Source of the DNA: Desulfobacula sp.
GTDB taxonomy: Bacteria > Desulfobacterota > Desulfobacteria > Desulfobacterales > Desulfobacteraceae
Reading direction: 5' to 3'
Length of the DNA: 64,000 nucleotides
NCBI GenBank assembly: GCA_018645325.1
Contig: JABGOU010000013.1
Span: 1-64,000, forward strand
Shown here: piece by piece, positions 26,979 to 35,947 of the stretch
How positions within the stretch are numbered: position 1 is the first letter of the stretch
How the letters are laid out: each line of letters starts with the position of its first letter
The notes under the pieces: model-generated
The model's input: the letters and a program-made list of their open reading frames with translations, nothing else
Databases searched by the model: none
Told to the model about the DNA's origin: nothing
Position numbers and translations under genes: made by a program

Positions 26979-29900
26979 TTATTGTGTCTCTTTCACTCTT
27001 TTGTGTAAATGCCGGATACGCCGACTTAATACCGAACAAATCTGAAGGGCAATCCTTGGATACGCCATGACGGTTTCTTTGAATTCTCGTTTATGAAGAA
27101 TTAAAAATCTCGATTTCTTTGTGGTTCGTATGGTGGCAGAACGAAGTGAATTATCTATTAGAGCCATTTCTCCAAATGCTCCTCCTGGGTCAATTTTATC
27201 AATGATCACCTGTTTTTCATCGGGCAGTTCCATGATAACGTCTACCTCTCCATCAATAATTAAAAATACGGTTTCACCTATATCGTTCTGCTTTATGACA
27301 GTTTTTTCGGCGGGATAGTCAAATTCTTTTGTGACTGAAGCAATGGTTGCAAGCTCAATGACATTGAGTCCTGAAAATATTTCTATTTCTTTTAAAAGAA
27401 GCAGTTTGTCTGCAAAGAATAATTCAGTGCCATGTTTTATGGCATTTTTTGAGTCTTTGTTCTTTTTCCTAAGCGTCATTTTTACTTCTTCTATAATAAT
27501 ACGGTTATTTGATGCTTCCAGTTTCTCCAGCAGTTCATGACCTTCAAGAAGAGAGGGATGATCCTGGGCCAGGCTCAGTCCCATTAAAACATCCACCCAG
27601 TCTTCTGATGATATCAGGGTGATAAATACCTCTTTTCCATATCTGTCAAATCTTGGAATTTTTGTTACTTTTTTCCCTTCTGCCAATGCCACAGTCAGGT
27701 TGGGACTTTCAAGCAAAGGCAGCATGGTATTAAAAAGTTTCTTATCTAAAATATCGCTCAAAAGTTCAATAGCATTGGCTCTTTGACGGGTATCAGGTGA
27801 AAAGATCCCTCTCCAGGCGGTTCGCATACGTCCTGTCTGGTCATGAATTGCAAGAACTCTGATAATATTTTCAAGTTCTAATTCTTTTTTCTGAACCAAA
27901 TGTTCCATGACCTGATTTCTGAATCTGCTTTCAGGCAGATTCTCAAGATGATGGCTCATGGCAATGTAATTATAACAAGTTTTCAAATGCTCTTTCACAA
28001 ATATAAACACATCAAGGTCTTTAATATCAAGCATCTCCAGCAATTCAAACAATTCTTGACGAATATGGGTGGAAGGAAATGCCAACGATTGAATCAAAAG
28101 TTTATTATTTTCATAGATTGATTCCCGAATTTTCTTTTTTCCGAGTTCCCGTATGGTTTTAGAACGGTCTCCCAGCAAAAGTACTGCCTTTAATAATGTG
28201 GGTTCATCCTTAATTTCAAATGCATCCAGGGCAGTGAATCTTATTTCTTCTATCTCATTGGACAAAAATTGCATCACCATATGGTTTAAGTTATCTGCTT
28301 TAAGTCTGGATAATGCAATAATAGTGTCTGGAATTAAAGGTTCCAAACCATCCTGATACAAAATATTTTCTAAAACCGGAATATAGTCAATTTTCCCGGT
28401 TAGGCCTGCACTGATAATACCTGATTTGCGTAATTCCATATTTTTTGATAACACCATTTTATTAATAATTTTTTCATATTCAACAGAATTATTAAAATAC
28501 ATGCAGCCAATGGCAAATCCCCTGACAACCGGATTTTCATTATTTTCAAACAGCTTTAAATCTATTTTTTTGACATCTTCAAAGCGATGCAGAACTGCAA
28601 GCTTTAAAATGGCAATGGTCAGTTCAGTCTTTTTGGGGTCTAATAAATTTAAAATCTGATCCCTTGAAGTCCTGAAAAATTCTGGAGAAAGCATCTTTAC
28701 CAACGCAATTTTTGTGAGATCATCTTGATTATTAATATTTGTGAGGATGATGGCATCAAAATCATCAATTGAGAAATTGTTTAAAAGTCTTGCATACCAG
28801 ACAGCATCATCCCCTTTTGCAGATAAAAAAGATTTTTTGAGTTCATCTAATGCCGTTCCCTCTTTAAACACCTGAATCAGTTCTTCAGGATCAAGCCTCT
28901 TTAAATCCAACAGATTGTTAGCAACAAGGTCCTTTAAAATCTTGGCGTATTTATGCTTTAAGAGAACTGATGCTGCTATCCAGGTGATCAAAAAAGGTAA
29001 TGCGACAAGGGTCAGGTATCTGGGATGTATATGGTTCTGAGAAAAAAGAATTAGCCCCGAGCTTAATAGAATTGCTGCTCTCACAACGGTTCCTTTTAAA
29101 AAAGGACGGATCATTCGTTTGTATGATAGAGGGAAAAGCCCTATCAAAATTTCTTTGGAGGGCAGCCAAATAGTGGTTTTGATAATGTTAGTTGATATCC
29201 TGGCATACATGGCTGAAAACATGCCAAAATTTAGCAGGAACCCAAAAAGGGCAATAATATAGTTAAAAGGATGAAACATCAAAGCGACAGGCAGTCCCCA
29301 TCTTCCATAAATTCTACCAACAAATAAAAGAATTAAAAGGTTGATGATATTAAGCCATCCTCTGAAATAAGCAAAAAACCGAAGCATATCGGTTTCAGAA
29401 GCAAAATAATCATTAATGGCGTAGTAAAACTGGTAGTTCATGATGGTGAGAATCACATTGGGCATAAAGTTTAAAATCAGTACGATTTTTAAAAGTGTTG
29501 ATTTTTTTAATAAAGGGAGGATGGTTTTGAACTCTTCGGCCATGGAAGCTTTTTTCTTTCCTGTCTCTTTTTTTTCTCCAGAAAATACAAGTGCGGAAAA
29601 TTGTCGCCCCATCATTTCGACCAGAACAGCTCCCATAAAGGTAGTAGCCGTATAAAGATATAAAAGATTATCTAATGAAAAAGCACGGTCAAAGAATCGG
29701 GTGCCAAAGCTGCTTATAATCAATCCGAGCACACCGCCTGCCGATAAAAGGGTAAACAACCGTTTTGATTGCCGAGTGTTAAAAAAATCACTGGCAAGAT
29801 TCCAGAACAGCAGAGCCTGCAGCAATTCAAATTGATTTTTAAGCATAAACAGTATCGGGTAAATAATTTCGAATCCAAGAGGAATCAGTATTCTTACAAT

Positions 29901-30188
29901 AACCACACTGATACCGCTGAAAAGAAACAAGGAAGATAAGAGTCGGATGCCTGTCACTTTGCTCATAAATACTGTTAAAAAGCCGGTGACAACAAAAGTC
30001 AGTATGGAATTAATCATAGTGACAATGGGCAGAAATTCAACTCCGTATCGTTTTAGAAAAGCAGTTTCAGCAAAATTATTCAGTATCATGCCCGAGCTTC
30101 GGACAAGGAAAAGCAAGGCGGTTGTCCACAACAGCAGACTGACCTCGTCTTCATAAACTTTCAATAATGAAAGTACCTTTTGTCGCAT
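26979..30188 (-). CDS. transporter-like membrane protein with HEAT repeats and cNMP-binding domain
   Basis: A 1069-residue three-part protein. The first about 440 residues hold about twelve membrane helices of the NTP/NDP-exchange (TlcC-like)/MFS type. Residues about 440-900 are predicted HEAT-like repeats (for example VRGFAIGCMYFNN, TIRELGKKKIRES). Residues about 925-1050 form a cyclic-nucleotide-binding domain with phosphate cassette FGEMALIDNSLRSATI, whose E and R residues are conserved for cAMP/cGMP binding. A GAGG lies seven bases before the ATG. Nucleotide transport is not shown; the membrane part may only be structural or sensory. Its neighbour, the cyclase, is an obvious candidate source of ligand. 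Confidence 0.8.
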   Translation of the reverse strand: MRQKVLSLLKVYEDEVSLLLWTTALLFLVRSSGMILNNFAETAFLKRYGVEFLPIVTMINSILTFVVTGFLTVFMSKVTGIRLLSSLFLFSGISVVIVRILIPLGFEIIYPILFMLKNQFELLQALLFWNLASDFFNTRQSKRLFTLLSAGGVLGLIISSFGTRFFDRAFSLDNLLYLYTATTFMGAVLVEMMGRQFSALVFSGEKKETGKKKASMAEEFKTILPLLKKSTLLKIVLILNFMPNVILTIMNYQFYYAINDYFASETDMLRFFAYFRGWLNIINLLILLFVGRIYGRWGLPVALMFHPFNYIIALFGFLLNFGMFSAMYARISTNIIKTTIWLPSKEILIGLFPLSYKRMIRPFLKGTVVRAAILLSSGLILFSQNHIHPRYLTLVALPFLITWIAASVLLKHKYAKILKDLVANNLLDLKRLDPEELIQVFKEGTALDELKKSFLSAKGDDAVWYARLLNNFSIDDFDAIILTNINNQDDLTKIALVKMLSPEFFRTSRDQILNLLDPKKTELTIAILKLAVLHRFEDVKKIDLKLFENNENPVVRGFAIGCMYFNNSVEYEKIINKMVLSKNMELRKSGIISAGLTGKIDYIPVLENILYQDGLEPLIPDTIIALSRLKADNLNHMVMQFLSNEIEEIRFTALDAFEIKDEPTLLKAVLLLGDRSKTIRELGKKKIRESIYENNKLLIQSLAFPSTHIRQELFELLEMLDIKDLDVFIFVKEHLKTCYNYIAMSHHLENLPESRFRNQVMEHLVQKKELELENIIRVLAIHDQTGRMRTAWRGIFSPDTRQRANAIELLSDILDKKLFNTMLPLLESPNLTVALAEGKKVTKIPRFDRYGKEVFITLISSEDWVDVLMGLSLAQDHPSLLEGHELLEKLEASNNRIIIEEVKMTLRKKNKDSKNAIKHGTELFFADKLLLLKEIEIFSGLNVIELATIASVTKEFDYPAEKTVIKQNDIGETVFLIIDGEVDVIMELPDEKQVIIDKIDPGGAFGEMALIDNSLRSATIRTTKKSRFLILHKREFKETVMAYPRIALQICSVLSRRIRHLHKRVKETQ

Positions 30189-30719
30189 TAAGTAGCCTCA
30201 GAGGCATTTAAACCTCTCACACTTGTTGTTGATGGTTTAAAAACTTAATTATTCAGAAAGTGGTTGATTTGGAAGAATAGGATTCGGGTGAAGGAAAATC
30301 TGATATCAAATCAGGATGAGCTGTTGTTCAGACAACACGAATATACAAATTGCTTCTTGTGAGGTCAAGGTCTTAGTACGGAAACAACTGATCTAAACTG
30401 ACCACTTGAATTCACAGGACTCAGTCCTGACGAAATTTGGGAGCCACTACATCTGGTGTCTTATGTTTTTCCATAATGGAACTTTCCATTCCGATATATA
30501 AACCAGGACATTGACACGGGCAATTTTTCCATATTACACTTACTAATATATTTACATCATTCTGCCAGATTTCAGAAAATTATTTTCAGGGTTTGAATTG
30601 CTGGAAAGTATATCTCCAAGCATGTAGCGTCTTTTTTAATATTTTCCGGGGCAATATATAGGATGGACATATAAAGTGTGCTAATCTCCCCTGGAACAAG
30701 CAATCTGATAATTAGACAC
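30189..30719. other. gene-free region upstream of mazEF
   Basis: No coding region was recognised. A perfect inverted repeat CAGGACT-C-AGTCCTG lies at 30415-30429. Nearby, ACATCTGGTGT (about 30449) is the exact complement of an 11-mer at about 35656, upstream of a sensor kinase. Confidence 0.4.
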
Positions 30720-30748
30720 TTGACTTTATCCCATGGTGTAATTACAAT
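30720..30748 (+). promoter_or_regulatory. mazEF promoter
   Basis: TTGACT (30720-30725) and TACAAT (30743-30748) are separated by 17 bases, a near-consensus sigma70 promoter. The expected transcript starts about 35 bases before mazE, which has GAGGGA as ribosome binding site. Confidence 0.6.
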
Positions 30749-30787
30749 ACATACATAATAAATCAGCAATAGTGTGAGGGAAAAAAT

Positions 30788-31060
30788 ATGGAAAAACAAA
30801 ACCGCACAAGAGACATTAAATTAGTCCCTATTGGAAATTCCAAAGGAGTTCGCATACCTAAATTGCTTCTTCAAAAATATGGTTTCAATCAATCCCTTTT
30901 ACTTGAGGAAACAGAGAGGGGACTGCTGCTTCGAAAGAAAGATGACAACACACTTTCCTGGGAAGATACCTATAAGGCCATGGCTGATGAAAAAGAAAAT
31001 TGGGATGATTTTGACACAACCCTTCTGGACGGATTGGATGATGAAGAATTTGAAATTTAA
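30788..31060 (+). CDS. mazE: MazE-type (AbrB/SpoVT) antitoxin
   Basis: A 90-residue protein. Residues 10-50 form a swapped-hairpin AbrB DNA-binding fold (IKLVPIGNSKGVRIPKLLLQKYGF), and the acidic C-terminal tail (DEKENWDDFDTTLLDGLDDEEFEI) is suited to binding and blocking the basic toxin. It precedes and overlaps the toxin gene, the classic antitoxin-toxin order, and probably represses its own promoter. Confidence 0.88.
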   Translation: MEKQNRTRDIKLVPIGNSKGVRIPKLLLQKYGFNQSLLLEETERGLLLRKKDDNTLSWEDTYKAMADEKENWDDFDTTLLDGLDDEEFEI

Positions 31061-31376
31061 AAGATATGAAATATACTTTGCTGATCTCAATCCTTCAATG
31101 GGCAGTGAAATAAAAAAAATACGTCCCGTTGTCATCATTAGCCAGGATGAAATGAATAAATATTTAGAAACTGTTGTCATTTGCCCTTTAACCTCACAAT
31201 TGCATTTGCAATGGAGAAGCCGTCTCCAAATCAGATGTGCTAATAAAAAGGCAGAAATAGCTGTTGATCAGATACGTACCATTAGTAAGCTGAGATTAAA
31301 AAAGAAGATTGATCGGTTATCGACTTTAGAAGCTGCTCAATTACGAAAACTGATAACTGATATGTATGGAGAATAA
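31038..31376 (+). CDS. mazF: MazF/PemK-type endoribonuclease toxin
   Basis: A protein of about 112 residues, KRYEIYFADLNPSMGSEIKKIRPVVIIS being the MazF N-terminus. It continues with VVICPLTSQ and EIAVDQIRTISKLRL, which fits the active-site region of PemK/MazF toxins that cut mRNA at specific sequences. Two adjacent ATGs (31038 and 31041) can start it. Either start lies inside the last 23 bases of mazE, so translation is coupled to the antitoxin. Confidence 0.88.
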   Translation: MMKNLKFKRYEIYFADLNPSMGSEIKKIRPVVIISQDEMNKYLETVVICPLTSQLHLQWRSRLQIRCANKKAEIAVDQIRTISKLRLKKKIDRLSTLEAAQLRKLITDMYGE

Positions 31377-31391
31377 TGAATTTCCTAAATC

Positions 31392-32621
31392 TTAGGTCCT
31401 GTTCAGGAAACGATAGGTTGTCAAAAGATAAATTTTGAGAGATTCAAACATTTCTTCGATCTGTACATATTCATCCGTCTGATGGGGTAAATGCCTTGGA
31501 CCCGGGCCATTGACCAGGGATGGTATACCTTTTAAATCTCTTAAAAAAGTCCCGTCTGTGGCGCCTGGAACTCCATTATAAACAGGTTCCCTGCCCGTGA
31601 TATCTGTGTACGCCTCTGCTGCAATCATGACAATGGGCTCATCTTTTTCCATACTCACGACAGGCTTATCAGCTATAAATTCTATTTGCGCATTCAAATC
31701 AGGATCATCTGCAGCAAGTTGGTTGAGGATCTCCTTCAACTGCATCTTGATTTGTTCATGAGCCTGACCCGGAATGGTTCTTATATCAACATATCCCACA
31801 GATTCCGATGGCATTACATTCAATTGTGTGGGCTCACCTGGCGGGGGTGACTGAACCACAGTAAACGTCACAGAGGGCCAACCCAAAAACTCGTCCTTGC
31901 CGCAACGATCCATTTCAGCTTTTTCAAAGGCTTCAAAAGCCAGAATGATCCTTGCCATTCGAACACTGGTATTAATCCCGGTCAATGGCATAGCCCCGTG
32001 GGCCATTTTACCTTTAACCTTGACTATGGCTCGCAAAGCTCCTTTCATACTCAGGCAGAGCTGATTTTCTTCCGGTTCCGACACAAGGCAGGCATCCACA
32101 TCATCAGCATGCCCCTTTTTAATATAATCCTGAATTCCCAGCATCAGGTCTTCTTCATCGCATACTATACCAAGTCTCATCTTTCCCTTGAAATCAATTT
32201 TGGACTTCATCATGGCTTTGACCGTCAAAAGGTTAACGGCCAGACCCGCCTTCATATCACAGGATCCCCTGCCGTATATTTTACCTTCATGGATCTCTCC
32301 TCCAAAAGGATCATGCTGCCAGAGATCTTTATTGCCCTCGGAAACCACATCAGTATGACCTTCAAACATCAAACAGGGCCCGGGCTTACCCGAGTCAATG
32401 GTAACAATAATGTTCTCCCTTAAGGGAACCACCTCCTGGACAAGTGGTTTTACTCCAAGTTCTCTTTGTATCCAGTCAGCTATAAACCGGACGACCCCGG
32501 CTTCTGTATTTCCTGTCTCAGGACGAATCACTGAATCAATCCTAACCAAATCCTGGGTCAAACGAACCAGTTCATCCTTATTGATAAAGCCGAGAAGTCT
32601 TTTTTCTATTTCTTTGATCAT
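31392..32621 (-). CDS. M20-family metallopeptidase (ArgE/DapE-like)
   Basis: A 409-residue zinc amidohydrolase. Metal and catalytic motifs are FEGHTDVVSEGN, GRGSCDMKAG, VCDEEDLMLG and, at the end, GATDGTFL and GPRHLPHQTDEYV. Relatives deacylate N-acyl amino acids (acetylornithine, succinyl-diaminopimelate) or cleave dipeptides; the substrate here is uncertain. AAAGGAA precedes the ATG. It converges with mazF, leaving a 15-base gap. Confidence 0.87.
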   Translation of the reverse strand: MIKEIEKRLLGFINKDELVRLTQDLVRIDSVIRPETGNTEAGVVRFIADWIQRELGVKPLVQEVVPLRENIIVTIDSGKPGPCLMFEGHTDVVSEGNKDLWQHDPFGGEIHEGKIYGRGSCDMKAGLAVNLLTVKAMMKSKIDFKGKMRLGIVCDEEDLMLGIQDYIKKGHADDVDACLVSEPEENQLCLSMKGALRAIVKVKGKMAHGAMPLTGINTSVRMARIILAFEAFEKAEMDRCGKDEFLGWPSVTFTVVQSPPPGEPTQLNVMPSESVGYVDIRTIPGQAHEQIKMQLKEILNQLAADDPDLNAQIEFIADKPVVSMEKDEPIVMIAAEAYTDITGREPVYNGVPGATDGTFLRDLKGIPSLVNGPGPRHLPHQTDEYVQIEEMFESLKIYLLTTYRFLNRT

Positions 32622-33186
32622 ACGGCTATTCCTTTATCATTTCATATATACGTTCAAAATCAATCTAAGCGGGGCAATAACCATTAATAGTTAACAACTA
32701 TATAATTTACAACACAGTCAATGAAGATTGCAAGGATATAACGGCCACCAACAGGTCAATTGCAAAATCTTGTATAGGGTTTCGATTCAGAATTCCCAAG
32801 ACTTTTAATAATAATAGTCAATACCCTAAAAACACCGACCAACCCAGCTGATCGATAGACATAATCTGCACCATAGCAGAATGGATATCCCCTTCCTTTT
32901 ATCTCCAATTATGTTGCGACTTTTTTTTGTTGCGTGATTTTCTTCTAAAGATTTTTTAAAAGATGTAATTTGTTTGATTTTACTCGTTTCTAATGATACC
33001 TGAATACGCAGGAGGAAAACCTCTAAAATCATACAAAAATTTTGCAATCTTCAACTTTTTAATGTAACGTTCATTAAAATAACTTTTACGGATACAATTT
33101 GGATCATTGAATACTGGCGGAATTGTCAACAACGCAAGTTATATTTGAATTTTAATGTGGAAGAAAAGTTCAGGATATTCAAATAG
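32622..33186. other. intergenic region upstream of the first kinase of the cluster
   Basis: Gene-free and AT-rich. At about 33038-33110 it carries TTTTGCAATCTTCAACTTTTTAATGTAA, continuing to TTACGGATACAATTTGGAT. This is clearly related to the region upstream of the kinase at 35948 (TTTTGCAAG...CTTTTTGATGTAAGG...TTACACATACAATTTGAT). It is a probable shared promoter or leader. Confidence 0.45.
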
Positions 33187-35301
33187 ATGATATTTTCAAG
33201 TATTATTGGATTGGTCAACAATGCTGCACTCTTGTTAGCACTTAGCCTTATTTATGAAATATTTCACAATATACCCCAAACTACAGAAAACGCTGTCCGG
33301 GAAATTCTTACAGGAATTGTCATAGGTGTAATCGGAATTGCTATTATGATGAATCCCTGGATGTTTATGCCAGGGGTTGTATTTGACACTCGCTCGGTGC
33401 TTCTAAGTATATCAGGGCTTTTTTTAGGAACAGTTCCCACGCTTTTAGCAATGTTCATGACTGGAGGCTTTCGTCTGTATCTAAGCGGGGCCGGGCAGTG
33501 GACAGGTGTTGCTGTTATTATAACATCCGGTGGAATCGGTTTGGTTTGGAGATATCTATGGCATAACAAAGAATTAGACATATCCACACGTGAATTGTAT
33601 CTTTTCGGCATTGTTGTCCATATTGCCATGCTACTCTGGATGTTTTCACTGCCTTGGCCAGTTGCAAAGGGAGTTCTTTCTAAAATCAGTCTTCCCGTGT
33701 TATTGATTTTTCCTGTAACCACAGCACTTCTGGGTTGGTTGATGATAAATCGTGGATCGCGCAAACGCGCGGAGGAAGCTTTACGTCAGAGTGAGGCAGA
33801 TTTAAAGGAATCTCAACGGACTGCTCATGTAGGCAGTTGGCGTTTGGACCTTGTGAGCAATCATGTCGTTTGGTCGGAAGAACTTTATAGAATGTATGGT
33901 TTTGATCCTACATCTCCTCCACCCCCTTATACCGAACATCAGAAACTGTTCACCCCTGAGAGTTGGAAGAAATTGTCTACGGCCCTGAATAACACTAAAG
34001 ATACTGGAATCCCCTACGAGCTTGAGTTGGAAACACTGCGAGAAGATGGGAACCGGGGATGGATGTGGGTGCATGGAGAGGTCGTTCGTGATGCAAGAGG
34101 TGCAATTGTTGGATTAAGGGGAGCTGCTCAGGATATCACAGAGCGCAAACAAATGGAGGAACAACTTAGACAATCTCAAAAAATGGAATCCATCGGCATT
34201 CTGGCAGGCGGCATTGCCCATGATTTTAATAATATTATGGGTATTATTCTGGGGAACACAGAGCTGGCTTTAGAGGATGTTCCAGAATCGAACCCGACTC
34301 ATACCAACTTAGAAGAGATCAGAAAGGCAAGCCTTCGGGCAGCAAGTATTGTAAAACAGCTTTTAAGCTTCACCCGCATAACGGACCAGAAACTGCAACC
34401 AATAGAAATTGCACCGGTTATTAAAGATGCGCTCAAGTTTTTGCGGTCAACCATTCCAGCTACCATAGATATTGAGCAGGATATTTGTGTCACAGATGAA
34501 ACGATTCTTGCAGATCCAACCCAGATCAACTAGATCATGATGAACCTTTGTATCAACGCTTCCTATGCCATGGAACAAACCGGTGGAAAGCTTACCATCA
34601 CTGTTGAAAATGTGCTTTTAGGCAATAGTTTAGCCAAAGACTATCCTGATTTAAAAAGCGGTAAGTATGTAAAGATAGCGGTAAGCGATACAGGCCCGGG
34701 AATAGATTCCAAAATTATAGACCGCATTTTTGAACCCTATTTCACAACCAAGGAGATTGGTAAAGGTTCTGGTATGGGGTTGGCCGTAGTACATGGCATT
34801 GTCAAGAGCCATAGCGGATCTATTAAAGTTGACAGCACCCTTGGTAAAGGCACTCAATTCAGCATACTTTTTCCGTTGGCACAGGGAAAAGCAGCCGTTG
34901 AAGCAGAAACAATTCAGGAAATTCCCAGGGGAAGTGAAACCATATTATTTGTGGATGATGAAATATCAATTGTAAATATGGTGCAAAGAATGTTCGAGCG
35001 TCTTGGATACAAAGTTCAAACCGCCACGACACCACAAGATGCTCTGGATCGGTTTGCCTTAAATCCCGATCATTTTGACCTGGTCATAACTGACATGACC
35101 ATGCCCCAGATGACGGGTGTTAAGTTATCTGAAAAACTGATGGAAATTCGCCCTGATATTCCCATTATCGTCTGCACCGGTCACAGTGCCCTTGTTGATG
35201 AAGAAAAGGCTAAAGAATTGGGGTTGGCAGCCTATATCATGAAACCAATTAGTATACGGGAAACTGCCCAGACCATTCGAAAAGTGCTGGATAGAAAGTA
35301 A
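33187..35301 (+). pseudogene. hybrid histidine kinase interrupted by an in-frame amber codon
   Basis: The reading frame spans 704 codons with a TAG at 34531-34533 (codon 449). The order is a 5TMR-LYT-type membrane sensor (FDTRSVLLSISGLFLGTVPT), a PAS domain ending AAQDITERK, H-box GIAHDFNN (H345), then DPTQIN-TAG-IMMNLCINA. After the TAG come G1 DTGPGID, G2 GSGMGLAVV and a receiver (LVITDMTMPQMTG). The close paralogue 2.7 kb downstream has CAG at the same codon, so the change is a single Q-to-amber substitution in the N-box. Without suppression the product lacks its ATPase domain. I class it as a pseudogene unless amber readthrough or pyrrolysine insertion occurs in this organism. Confidence 0.85.
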
Positions 35302-35947
35302 AATTTAATTCAAGGAAAATGGTTATAGTTTTTACTCTTGAAATTTTTCATAAATTGCATAATTGCTGGAGCATTCCTTTAACTTTTAATTAAAATCAGA
35401 ATCTGTATCTTGTGCTTGGGAACAATTTTGGTCTGTTATTTGATATTAAATTATATGGACCAAGACCAGCAACATAAGCAGTTCTTCCAAATTCGACGTA
35501 CCAATATATATATTCATTCAAATTAAAAAATTATACCCCAGACCTGAACAATAATGTTTTTGATCTCCAATTGTGCTTTAATGGACCTGTGTTCAATTTG
35601 ATTTTTCTTATTTCCATATAATTTATTTTTTAATCTGGAGATGAAAAATTTGTCTACACCAGATGTGGTGGTCTATAATTGTTTTTAAAAGCGAGAACTG
35701 GAGAAAGAAGCGCTCGGTAAATTGTAGAATTTGACTCCTGACAGATAATACCGGTGCTCATAAGGAAACAGGATCAAATCATTTTTTTTGCAAGATCCAG
35801 CTTTTTGATGTAAGGTTTTTTAGAAATCCTTACACATACAATTTGATTTTATAGAATCCTTGTTGTAATGCTGATATAAGATCTTCTCTCTTTGGGTGAA
35901 TATTAATTTAGAACATATCTGATCTAAACAATGGTGGAAAAATATTT
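35302..35947. other. intergenic region with conserved upstream blocks
   Basis: No gene recognised. It holds a 58-bp block (35695-35752) with five mismatches to 38831-38888 upstream of the next kinase. It also holds a second box (about 35788-35860) shared with the region before 33187, including a hairpin TGTAAGG...CCTTACA. Confidence 0.5.
35695..35752 (+). repeat. 58-bp conserved upstream block, copy 1
   Basis: It begins GAACTGG, contains AAGAAGCGCTCGGTAA and ends CTCCTGACAGATAATACC. It is 53/58 identical to the block at 38831-38888. Both copies precede hybrid kinase genes by 140-196 bases and are followed by a TTTTGCAA...TTTTTGAT box. Confidence 0.75.

Noticed and set aside
30572-30799. Minus-strand 75-codon hydrophobic frame upstream of mazEF
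   Set aside because: It overlaps the near-consensus mazEF promoter and has no ribosome binding site or family resemblance; AT-rich DNA often gives such hydrophobic frames.
34531-34533. The TAG in the kinase as selenocysteine-type recoding
   Set aside because: Selenocysteine uses TGA, and the paralogue has glutamine at this site, so no catalytic cysteine is replaced.
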